This document shows positions 1-6,509 of a stretch of 11,302 bases of DNA, one piece after another. A model generated the notes under the pieces. It was not told the origin of the DNA. It searched no databases and saw nothing but the letters and a program-made list of their open reading frames with translations. Each line of letters starts with the position of its first letter. The first letter of the stretch is position 1. The translations under genes and the position numbers were made by a program. Origin of the DNA: Candidatus Aerophobota bacterium (lineage in GTDB: Bacteria > Aerophobota > Aerophobia > Aerophobales > B3-G15); contig JAGGTG010000029.1 of NCBI GenBank assembly GCA_021163905.1, forward strand, positions 1 to 11,302, written 5' to 3'.

Positions 1-1104
1 GGTTAATTTTAAGATAAGTGGTTCAAAATTGTACCACTCAGCAGCTGTTAGTATTTTTTGGTTTCTCTTTGTTGCGTACCGGTGTACTTCAGTGATCCTT
101 TTCTGGTAGCGATGGTCCCTTAAGAGATGATGATCGTATATAATAACTCTGGGAGAAATTCTGTCTAAAATGTAAATAAGATTATCAATACTTCGCTGCA
201 GGTTAATGAGATTTAACATATACCCAAGAAGGTAGGTAGCAGGTCCGTCCATTATGAGAATCTGGGGTTTTTCTTTAACTATCCATCTTGCGTAATCCTC
301 TATTATTGGACCCTGCAGGTCTGAGGTATAAATAAGTTTAACCTTTTCTCTTTCTACCACCAGTGCTGTTACCCATCCTAATCTGTCATATTCTATCCCG
401 TGAAAAAGTGGAGGGGTAAATCTTACCTTAGTGGCACCAATTTGAAATTTTTTCCCATCGGCAAAATAAATTTTGTATTTTTTCAGCTTTTCCTCGTCTA
501 TCCAGGCTTCCTGCTTCCATTTTTTAACAAGTTTTTTCAGCCAGACCTTTCCTTTTCTTAAAATCTCTTCCTTTCTTTTTTGATAGGAGCCGTAGTTCTT
601 TCCCCGTGCAAAGGGAAGATTATCTAAAGGATCCCGAAAATGAAAGGAAGAGCTGAAAGTATACATTTTTTGCAGTTTGTCACCAATTAGTTGCTTTAAG
701 AAAAGGCGAGCTCTCTGCCATTGGGAATTATTGATCCATATATTTGGATTTTTTATCCAGAGATTTTTTCCTTTATAGATCTTTTCTCCTTCCTGAGGGA
801 GAGTATGATGATCGTAGTGATAGTGAGAGATAAAAACAGTGTCTGCATTTTTTGAAGCCTCTTCTATAGATCTTAGAGCAGCTTTTCTCAATTTTATTTT
901 TTCCTCATCTAAAAGAGGATAGCTTGGTTGCATGGCAGCTACTCCCGGATCGACTAATATTTTAATATCCGGTGTATCCACCAGAATACAGCTTGATTTT
1001 GCTCCCATGGAATCAAACCATATAAGATAAACTTTAAAGGATCCAATTAAGATAGGATTTTCCTTCCAGAAATCAGCAGACAGGTTAAAATAATTTTCCT
1101 TCAA
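1..1104 (-). CDS. UPF0282/COG2248 metallo-beta-lactamase-fold hydrolase, 3' end cut by window edge
   Basis: A frame of 368 codons stays open to the window edge, so the C-terminus is missing. It begins at a TTG (1104-1102) with a strong GAGGAG ribosome site six bases upstream (1111-1116 on the plus strand). Visible motifs are ILVDPG near residue 49, the metal-binding HYHYDHH at 94-100, PLFHG near 232-236, the SDLQGP aspartate at 262, DGPATYLLGY at 286-295 and YDHHLLRDHRY at 323-333. This ordered set is that of the UPF0282 family (COG2248), predicted metal-dependent hydrolases of unknown substrate that are best known from archaea. Family members, as I remember them, are about 300 residues, so only a short tail should be missing. 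Residues about 150-203 are a lysine-rich stretch that looks like an insertion. The family call is firm; the substrate is unknown. It is probably transcribed separately from the cysS operon. Confidence 0.85.
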   Translation of the reverse strand, partial: MKENYFNLSADFWKENPILIGSFKVYLIWFDSMGAKSSCILVDTPDIKILVDPGVAAMQPSYPLLDEEKIKLRKAALRSIEEASKNADTVFISHYHYDHHTLPQEGEKIYKGKNLWIKNPNIWINNSQWQRARLFLKQLIGDKLQKMYTFSSSFHFRDPLDNLPFARGKNYGSYQKRKEEILRKGKVWLKKLVKKWKQEAWIDEEKLKKYKIYFADGKKFQIGATKVRFTPPLFHGIEYDRLGWVTALVVEREKVKLIYTSDLQGPIIEDYARWIVKEKPQILIMDGPATYLLGYMLNLINLQRSIDNLIYILDRISPRVIIYDHHLLRDHRYQKRITEVHRYATKRNQKILTAAEWYNFEPLILKLT

Positions 1105-1110
1105 AAAAAA

Positions 1111-1153
1111 CTCCTCAGGCAATATAATGTATCCACCTTCCCCTTTATGTCAA
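1111..1153 (-). promoter_or_regulatory. Putative sigma-70-type promoter and ribosome site for the UPF0282 gene
   Basis: On the minus strand a perfect TTGACA (plus 1148-1153) is followed after 16 bases by TACATT (plus 1126-1131, four of six matches to TATAAT). A GAGGAG ribosome site lies at 1111-1116, six bases before the TTG start. The implied transcript would have a very short leader of roughly 15 bases. A second AT-rich hexamer, TATATT (1121-1126), lies too far from the -35 to be the better choice. The placement between a tandem-repeat region and the gene start is sensible for a promoter, but this is a motif match only. Confidence 0.5.
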
Positions 1154-1197
1154 ATTAAGTACCCTGTATGTTAGAGTCGTTGGGTCTATCTCGTCTG

Positions 1198-1305
1198 TTT
1201 GGTGTGTTTGGTTACTTTGGTGTGTTTGGTTCATTTGGTGTGTTTGGTTACTTTGGTTTATTTGGTTCATTTAGTTTATTTGGTGTATTTGGTGTGTTTG
1301 GTTTG
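1198..1305. repeat. 12-copy tandem array of a 9-bp G/T-rich unit
   Basis: Twelve 9-bp units run without a gap or phase break, with consensus TTTGGTNNN on the plus strand. The last three positions alternate among GTG, TAC, TCA, TTA, GTA and TTG. Only one unit (1270-1278) breaks the core, reading TTTAGTTTA. The plus strand is almost devoid of C and poor in A. There are no spacers, so this is not a CRISPR array, and no transposase lies nearby. The unit length is a multiple of three, which keeps a plus-strand reading frame open across the array. Confidence 0.9.
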
Positions 1306-1308
1306 TAG

Positions 1309-1357
1309 GAACCAGAAACCAACAACCAAGAACCAGGAACCAATAACCAGCAACCAA
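1309..1357. repeat. 7-copy tandem array of a 7-bp A/C-rich unit, complementary in core to the neighbouring array
   Basis: Seven 7-bp units with consensus NAACCAR (GAACCAG, AAACCAA, CAACCAA, GAACCAG, GAACCAA, TAACCAG, CAACCAA) follow the 9-bp array after three bases (TAG). The AACCA core is the reverse complement of the TGGTT in many units of the left array, so transcripts or single strands through both could fold back in several registers. The different period (7 against 9) means the pairing would be interrupted. I know of no function for it. Confidence 0.85.
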
Positions 1358-1590
1358 TAACAGTGATCAACAACTTTTATCTGATCAGGAGTTTATGGAG
1401 AGATACACAATCTTTGCGAAGCATTGCCCCCTCAATTAGCTTGACAAAACTTTTAGTAAAAGTATTTTGCAACTGATGGTGTCCCGGAGGATTAATATAC
1501 ATTTTATTCTTGCTACCGGAAAGGTTTATTGAAAAATTTATTTAGAGAACAGATCCCCCGCTTAAACTTCTTTGAATTTTTCTTCTTTCA
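1358..1590. other. Intergenic stretch with no recognised gene
   Basis: Between the A/C-rich array and the tRNA terminator I see no recognisable gene. A minus-strand frame of 41 codons (ATG at 1502, stop at 1377) is open but has no clear ribosome site and no family that I recognise. A short AT-rich inverted repeat, ACTTTT-AGT-AAAAGT (1449-1463), lies in the middle, and BclI-type TGATCA palindromes occur at 1364 and 1382. A plus-strand TTGACA at 1441 has only a weak -10 and no gene downstream in that direction. The stretch may hold the remains of a decayed gene. Confidence 0.5.
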
Positions 1591-1614
1591 TTTTATATAA
1601 AATTATATAAAAAA
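1591..1614 (-). terminator. Probable terminator region after tRNA-Thr
   Basis: Immediately after the tRNA 3' end the minus strand reads a run of seven T residues, then an AT-only inverted repeat with 10-bp arms (1591-1600 and 1603-1612) and two bases between them. The strong GC-rich acceptor stem followed directly by a U-tract could act as an intrinsic terminator for the cysS-tRNA transcript. The AT hairpin lies after the U-tract and is weak, so its own role is doubtful. Confidence 0.45.
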
Positions 1615-1686
1615 AGCTGGCGGAGGGATTCGAACCCCCAACCTGCTGATTACAAATCAGCTGCTCTGCCGTTGAGCTACGCCAGC
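1615..1686 (-). tRNA. tRNA-Thr (anticodon UGU)
   Basis: The minus strand folds into a complete cloverleaf. The acceptor stem is GCTGGCG/CGCCAGC, the D-arm is in TAGCTCAACGGCAGAGCA, and the anticodon stem GCTGA/TCAGC encloses the loop TTTGTAA. The T-arm contains GGTTCGAATCC. The anticodon TGT at positions 34-36 reads ACA and specifies threonine. The discriminator base is T, and CCA is not encoded: a T-run follows instead, so the tail must be added by tRNA nucleotidyltransferase. The gene begins 22 bases after the cysS stop codon, so it is probably processed from the cysS transcript. Confidence 0.95.
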
Positions 1687-1708
1687 ACTTATATGATTTG
1701 TACTTATC

Positions 1709-3127
1709 TTATGTAATAGATATCCTCCAGGATGTTTTATCTTTTTCATCTTTCAGGTGGATTCCCAATTTTTGCAATCTTTCACGAATGGTATCCGCAA
1801 GATCCCACCTTTTTTCCTGACGCAAAATATTTCTTACATCTATTAAAATTTGAATTAAGTCCTTTGCCTTTTCGTCTAATTTTTTTTTCTTTCCCTGAAA
1901 AAGTCCAAGAATACCTCCCATTTTTCTTATTTTCTCAGCTATTTCATATAAGATAAGTTTTGAGTTTTTATCAGAGGGCTTCTCAAGAATTAAATTGGCC
2001 TTTCTTACAAGTTCAAATATTGCAGCAAGAGCCGATGGTGTATTAAAATCATCATCCATGGATTGAAAGAATTTTTTATATAAACTCTCAATCTCAGGGT
2101 ACACCTTATGCAGATTTGCCTCCTTTTTAATTGAGAAAGTTACCTCATCTATACTTTCCAGTGTATTGTAAACTCTCTCCATAGAAGCTGATGCTTCTTG
2201 AAGAGAATCTTTTGTATAATTTAGGGGACTGCGGTAATGAGCAGATAAAAGGTAGTATCTTATAACCTCTCCATCGTATTTTTCTAAAGCTTCGCGGAGG
2301 GTAATAAAATTCCCGGTAGATTTTGCCATTTTCTGATTATCTATGGTAACAAGACCGTTGTGCACCCAGAAGTGGGCAAACTCTTTCCCTGTAGATGCTT
2401 CTGATTGAGCTATTTCATTTTCGTGATGCGGGAAGATAAGATCCTTTCCTCCACCGTGAATATCAATACTTTCCCCCAGGTATTTCATTGCCATGGCCGA
2501 GCATTCAATATGCCATCCGGGCCTCCCCTTTCCCCAGGGACTATCCCATGATGGTTCCCCTTCTTTAGCTTTTTTCCAAAGGGCAAAATCAAATGGCTCC
2601 TCTTTTTTTTCATCTACATCTATTCTTACCCCTGCAGAAAGTTCTTTTAGTGATTGACCGGATAATTTACCGTATCCCGGGAATTTCCTTACCCTGAAAA
2701 AAACATCTCCATCCACACAATAAGCTATACCTTTATTTTTGAGAATTTCAATAAGTTCGATCATCTCTTTTATATGCTCGGTAGCCCGTGGATGGTAAGT
2801 TGCCCTTTTTACTCCCAGTTTCTCCATCTGATCAAAATACTCCTCTATGAATCTTTCAGCAAGTTCAAATACAGTAATTTTCAGCTCTTTTGCTCTTTGT
2901 ATCATCTTATCGTCAACATCGGTAAAATTGGTAACGTATATCACCTGATAACCTTTATATTCAAGGTATCTTCTTATTATATCAAAAACAACAGCTGCTC
3001 GAGCATGACCTAAATGCAACTCATCGTAAAGGGTTACCCCGCAAACATACATTGTTACCTGATTATCATTTAAAGGAGAAAAATCCTGTTTTTTTCTTGT
3101 AAGGGTATTATAAATTTTTAATCCCAT
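1709..3127 (-). CDS. cysS: Cysteinyl-tRNA synthetase
   Basis: This cytoplasmic class I synthetase attaches cysteine to tRNA-Cys using ATP. The 472-residue length is normal for the family. The class I signature appears as HLGH (38-41), followed by the family block NFTDVDDKMI near 67-76. The zinc ligands that recognise cysteine are all in place: C29, C209, H234 and E238, the last two within FPHHENE. WHIECSAM (205-212) is also typical. The second signature loop reads KMAKSTGNF (266-274) instead of the usual KMSKS; its lysines are kept. A helical DALR-type anticodon-binding region fills the C-terminal third. The ATG start lies one base after the ispF stop, with an AAGG ribosome site inside the end of ispF, which suggests translational coupling. 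cysS after ispF is the usual Firmicutes arrangement. Confidence 0.97.
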   Translation of the reverse strand: MGLKIYNTLTRKKQDFSPLNDNQVTMYVCGVTLYDELHLGHARAAVVFDIIRRYLEYKGYQVIYVTNFTDVDDKMIQRAKELKITVFELAERFIEEYFDQMEKLGVKRATYHPRATEHIKEMIELIEILKNKGIAYCVDGDVFFRVRKFPGYGKLSGQSLKELSAGVRIDVDEKKEEPFDFALWKKAKEGEPSWDSPWGKGRPGWHIECSAMAMKYLGESIDIHGGGKDLIFPHHENEIAQSEASTGKEFAHFWVHNGLVTIDNQKMAKSTGNFITLREALEKYDGEVIRYYLLSAHYRSPLNYTKDSLQEASASMERVYNTLESIDEVTFSIKKEANLHKVYPEIESLYKKFFQSMDDDFNTPSALAAIFELVRKANLILEKPSDKNSKLILYEIAEKIRKMGGILGLFQGKKKKLDEKAKDLIQILIDVRNILRQEKRWDLADTIRERLQKLGIHLKDEKDKTSWRISIT

Positions 3128-3128
3128 T

Positions 3129-3605
3129 TTAAAGCCTTTTTGAAATAGTAGCTATGGATAGGCAGGCTATTGCCTTTTTTTCCCCAAGAGGTCCTATTCC
3201 CTCAGGACTGGTAGCCTTCACCCCAACCTGATCAACTTTTACATCGAGCACTTTTGCTATATTTTTCTTCATTTCAGGAATATATGGTGTTAATCGAGGC
3301 TCCTGTGCTATCAGGGTTGAGTCAACATTTACAACAAAAAAACCTTTTTTACTTATTATTTTATAAATTTCCTCCAAAAGGTGCAAGCTCTCTATATCTT
3401 TATAACGAGGGTCTTTATCCGGAAAATTATACCCCAGATCTCGTTCTCCGCAGGCTCCCAGCAGAGCATCTGCTATGCTGTGAATAAGAACATCTGCATC
3501 GGAATGACCATACAACCCCATACTGTAAGGAATTTTCACTCCTCCAAGAACGAGTTTTCTTTTGGAAACAAGGGGGTGTATATCGTATCCTATTCCTGTT
3601 CTCAT
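3129..3605 (-). CDS. ispF: 2-C-methyl-D-erythritol 2,4-cyclodiphosphate synthase
   Basis: IspF converts CDP-methylerythritol 2-phosphate to methylerythritol cyclodiphosphate and releases CMP, in the MEP pathway of isoprenoid synthesis. It is a cytosolic homotrimer with active sites at subunit interfaces. The 158-residue length is standard. The zinc ligands D8 and H10 (GYDIHP) and H42 are present, as are HSDADV (34-39), the FPDKDPRYK loop (61-69), and KAT with E135. The conserved segment that normally reads GFxGRxEGI reads GPLGEKKAI (138-146), an unusual change at R142 and E144 by E. coli numbering. The ATG overlaps the ispD stop by four bases (ATGA), a classic translational-coupling junction. 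The IspD partner directly upstream confirms the pathway. Confidence 0.96.
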   Translation of the reverse strand: MRTGIGYDIHPLVSKRKLVLGGVKIPYSMGLYGHSDADVLIHSIADALLGACGERDLGYNFPDKDPRYKDIESLHLLEEIYKIISKKGFFVVNVDSTLIAQEPRLTPYIPEMKKNIAKVLDVKVDQVGVKATSPEGIGPLGEKKAIACLSIATISKRL

Positions 3606-4294
3606 ATTTTAATTTCCATATTTAAAAGAAGCTCTGCCAGCTTAAGATCAAAGGAGGTTGTAATTTTTATATTTTTTTCCTCTCCAGGGATTATCTGGAT
3701 ACTCTTACCAAGTTTTTCTACAAGGCCGGCATCATCACTTGCTCTCCAGCCTCTACGCTCAGCTTCCCGATAAGCACCTGCTATCAAATCAAGTTTAAAT
3801 CCCTGGGGAGTTTGAATTAAATATACGTTATCCCTGGGGATAGTTTCTGTTACAAAGTTTTCTGAATTTGTTCTCTTAATGGTTTCCTTTACGGGAATTC
3901 CAGGAACTACTGCCCCATAAATCTCGGTTTTTTCTATAACTTTTTGAATAAGGGATAGAGAAACCAGAGGACGAACTCCATCATGGACAAGAACTATTTG
4001 TGTATCTTTATCTACAAGCTTTAGTCCCTCATATACTGAATCCATTCTCTCCTTTCCACCCTGTGTGATGGCTTTAACTTTTTCATATCTGGACAGGTGC
4101 AACTTTTCTCTACTACTATCCAGCATACCTCCTGGCACTACCAGTATTATACCATTTATAAAAGGAGAACTGTTAAATTTATATACACTCCACTCCAATA
4201 TGGGCTTTCCCACTATATTGCAGAACTGCTTTGGTTGATTGCCTCCAAATCTTTCCCCCTTTCCTCCTCCTGCAATTATTACCTCTACCTTCAC
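3602..4294 (-). CDS. ispD: 2-C-methyl-D-erythritol 4-phosphate cytidylyltransferase
   Basis: IspD joins CTP and methylerythritol phosphate to give CDP-methylerythritol and pyrophosphate, the third step of the MEP pathway, in the cytosol. The 230 residues cover the whole enzyme. The nucleotide-binding start is AGGGKGERFGG (8-18) with R15, followed by PKQF (21-24). Further family motifs are GGKERMDSVYEGL (79-91), VHDGVRPLV (103-111), PVKETIK (134-140), QTPQGF (161-166), SDDAGLVE (186-193) and NIKITTSFDL (208-217). The start is a GTG with an AAGG about seven bases upstream. The same frame upstream meets a stop within eight codons and has no better start, so GTG is well supported. The gene begins 29 bases after the yacL-like gene and overlaps ispF. 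Confidence 0.96.
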   Translation of the reverse strand: MKVEVIIAGGGKGERFGGNQPKQFCNIVGKPILEWSVYKFNSSPFINGIILVVPGGMLDSSREKLHLSRYEKVKAITQGGKERMDSVYEGLKLVDKDTQIVLVHDGVRPLVSLSLIQKVIEKTEIYGAVVPGIPVKETIKRTNSENFVTETIPRDNVYLIQTPQGFKLDLIAGAYREAERRGWRASDDAGLVEKLGKSIQIIPGEEKNIKITTSFDLKLAELLLNMEIKI

Positions 4295-4323
4295 CTTGAT
4301 ACCTTGATAGATTTTTTATCGCT

Positions 4324-5358
4324 TTATCTAACTTTACTCCTGAACCTCCTTTTCTCCTTCTCACTTTCCTCTTTGACCTCGGTAAATATCATCTTTCCTG
4401 TGGTAGTCTGGAGGACAGATGTTACTGTTACCTCAATTTCTTTCCCAATATATTTCTTTCCACCCTCCACTACAACCATTGTTCCGTCTTCAAGATAGGC
4501 TATTCCTTGATTTGGATTTTCTCCTTCCTTTAATATATTTATCTTAAGAGATTCTCCAGGAAGAAGAACAGGTTTTAAAGCAGTTGCCAGCTCATTTATG
4601 TTCAGAACCATGACATCCTGTATCTTGGCTACCTTTTTGAGATTGTAATCGTTAGTCACGATTTTAGCTCCCATGGTCTTGGCAAGTTGCAAAAGTTTAC
4701 CATCAACCTCAGCAATATCAGGAAAATCTGTATTGACTATTTCAACTGGGACTAAATCCTGCTTTTGAAGTCTATTTATAATATCCAGTCCTCTTTTTCC
4801 TCGTGTCCTTTTGGTGGAAGAAGCTGAATCTGCAATTTGTTGAACTTCGGTAAGAACAAACTGGGGTATAATCAGTACTCCTTCTATAAATCCCGTCTCA
4901 CAGATCTCAGCTATTCTACCGTCAATTATCACCGAGGTATCCAGGATTTTATACCCTCCTTCTCTTAACTGGATCTTTTTTCCTGTAAGATGCGCAAAGA
5001 ATTCGAGAATATCTCTTTCCCTTTTTATCCCCACTGTTAGACCAATAGATGCACATATAACGTTTACCAGAAGTAAAATTAAAGGAGCTATATGCCTCAG
5101 GTTAGCTATAAGCAAGACAGGGTAAGTAACTAAATTTGCAATTACCAGTCCTGCTCCAATCCCAATCGCCCCGGTAGTTAATTTTCTTATGGATACCCTG
5201 CTAAGTCCTCCTTCGGCAATTACAACTATGGTAGCCACCCATCCTCCAATTAAAGTGTATATCCAGGGATTTACTCCCAGATCAAAAGCAATTCCATAGC
5301 ATACGGCAGCTACCAGTATAACAAAGAGAATACGTATTCTTATCTGTTCAATCCTCAT
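4324..5358 (-). CDS. YacL-like integral membrane protein with PIN nuclease and TRAM domains
   Basis: The 344-residue protein has four predicted membrane segments at about 9-28, 32-50, 62-86 and 89-110, then a cytoplasmic PIN domain (about 136-258) and a C-terminal TRAM domain (about 264-328), ending in a charged tail. The acidic PIN residues D140 (ILDTSVIIDGR), E171, D219 and D237 (VTNDYNL) are all present, so the metal-dependent RNase site looks intact. This architecture matches Bacillus subtilis YacL, encoded between disA and ispD, whose physiological role is not settled. The TRAM domain suggests RNA binding. The ATG has a good GGAGG ribosome site about nine bases upstream. A 62-bp gap separates it from disA, with no clear promoter or terminator in it. 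Domain assignments are firm; the substrate is unknown. Confidence 0.92.
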   Translation of the reverse strand: MRIEQIRIRILFVILVAAVCYGIAFDLGVNPWIYTLIGGWVATIVVIAEGGLSRVSIRKLTTGAIGIGAGLVIANLVTYPVLLIANLRHIAPLILLLVNVICASIGLTVGIKRERDILEFFAHLTGKKIQLREGGYKILDTSVIIDGRIAEICETGFIEGVLIIPQFVLTEVQQIADSASSTKRTRGKRGLDIINRLQKQDLVPVEIVNTDFPDIAEVDGKLLQLAKTMGAKIVTNDYNLKKVAKIQDVMVLNINELATALKPVLLPGESLKINILKEGENPNQGIAYLEDGTMVVVEGGKKYIGKEIEVTVTSVLQTTTGKMIFTEVKEESEKEKRRFRSKVR

Positions 5359-5420
5359 TGATCAGTTCCTCCATTTGTCTTTATTAATTTTAGCTGATGG
5401 TTTAATCTACAAATTTAATA

Positions 5421-6503
5421 TTATCTTGCAGATACCCCTCCTCTTAGTGTTTCTTTAACAAGGGCTTTATCTCTTAGCCTTTCCAGTTCAATTTTAATTA
5501 TATTAGCTCTTTTTTCTCCTACCTCATCTATTTTGGTTAGTTCCAGAGGAGTAGCTTTCATTATGTTAATTAAGTTACCCAGGGACTTGACTACATTATC
5601 CACGACCAATCGAGGTAAACGGGGTATTTTAGATAAAACCCTGTAACCCCTTGGAAAAACAGCAAGATCTAAAATCTCCGGTTTAGACCCATATCCCAGA
5701 GCTTCTATAATGGTATTAATCTCCAGAAGTTTATTTAAATCAAGCAAGTCCAGCTTTTCAATGGCATTTTCGGGATTGTTTTTTGCATAATCCCTTATAA
5801 TCTGTTCTGTTTCCTCCAGTGCCTCTCCAACTATTTCCTTATACTGCATTTCAACAAGTCTTGCCTCCTCTCCCAATTCCACAATATATCGATCAATTTC
5901 TTCCTTTATCCTTTTAATTACCTCTCCTTTTTGAATAACATTAACAACATGAAACAATCTAACCTCATCTTTAAATTCAAGAATATCAAGCTCATTTAAA
6001 GCTTCGTTAAAAGCCATTTTGTATTTTTCCATTGTTTGTAAACCCTGACTTGATTTCCTGAGAAGTTCTGTTAAAGGCTTTAGTACATATTTAATCTGCC
6101 CCTGATAGAGAGTAATTACATTTCTTGCCTGGGAGATAGCTATTACAGGACAACCAGTTTGTTTTGCCATTCTATCTGCACTTCGGTGCCTTATTCCTCT
6201 CTCTTCTGTAGGGATAAGGTAATCAGGTACAAGTTGAGTATTAGCATAGAGAATTCTTCTGGCATCACGTGATAGAACAATTGCCCCATCCATTTTGGCA
6301 AGTTCAGCAAGAGCCATAGGCGTAAGAGGAGAGTTAACCTGGAACCCACCATCTATAGCTTTAAGAACTTTTTCTGTATCTCCAATAACAATTAGCCCAC
6401 CCGTTCCAGCCTGAAGAATTATCTCCAGACCCTCTCTAAGATCAGTTCCAGGAGATACAAGTTTAAGAAGCCTTAAAAGTTCCTCATTAAATTTTTCTTC
6501 CAT
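5421..6503 (-). CDS. disA: DNA integrity scanning protein DisA, diadenylate cyclase
   Basis: DisA makes cyclic di-AMP from two ATP and, in studied Firmicutes, slows this synthesis when its octamer meets branched DNA. The N-terminal DAC domain carries the DGA motif (72-74) and RHRSA (105-109), the two catalytic hallmarks. A helical linker follows at about 150-300. A C-terminal helix-hairpin-helix DNA-binding region lies at about 305-350 (ATPLELTKIDEVGEKRANII). The 360-residue length is typical of the family. The ATG is six bases after the radA stop, with AGGGAGAG overlapping the end of radA. The radA-disA pair is widely conserved, and RadA is reported to modulate DisA in Bacillus. No c-di-AMP riboswitch is visible nearby. 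Confidence 0.97.
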   Translation of the reverse strand: MEEKFNEELLRLLKLVSPGTDLREGLEIILQAGTGGLIVIGDTEKVLKAIDGGFQVNSPLTPMALAELAKMDGAIVLSRDARRILYANTQLVPDYLIPTEERGIRHRSADRMAKQTGCPVIAISQARNVITLYQGQIKYVLKPLTELLRKSSQGLQTMEKYKMAFNEALNELDILEFKDEVRLFHVVNVIQKGEVIKRIKEEIDRYIVELGEEARLVEMQYKEIVGEALEETEQIIRDYAKNNPENAIEKLDLLDLNKLLEINTIIEALGYGSKPEILDLAVFPRGYRVLSKIPRLPRLVVDNVVKSLGNLINIMKATPLELTKIDEVGEKRANIIKIELERLRDKALVKETLRGGVSAR

Positions 6504-6509
6504 AAATGG

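Noticed and set aside
1198..1357. CRISPR array
   Set aside because: The units are 7 to 9 bp with no unique spacers between repeats, so they are simple tandem repeats.
1441..1468. Plus-strand promoter TTGACA with TATTTT 16 bases downstream
   Set aside because: The -10 is weak, the hexamer overlaps an AT-rich inverted repeat, and no plus-strand gene follows.
1449..1468. Intrinsic terminator at ACTTTT-AGT-AAAAGT
   Set aside because: The stem is six mostly A:T pairs with a three-base loop and no clean T-run, too weak to call.
3381..3773. Plus-strand open frame of 130 codons across ispF and ispD
   Set aside because: It lies antisense to two well-supported genes, matches no family, and reads like a complementary shadow.
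4179..4364. Minus-strand 61-codon frame bridging the yacL-like gene and ispD
   Set aside because: It overlaps both genes in another frame, and its arginine/glycine-rich start is the shifted reading of their ends.
5359..5420. Promoter or terminator in the disA to yacL-like gap
   Set aside because: Only a ribosome site is clear. The best -35-like TTGTAG has no properly spaced -10, and no hairpin with a T-run is present.
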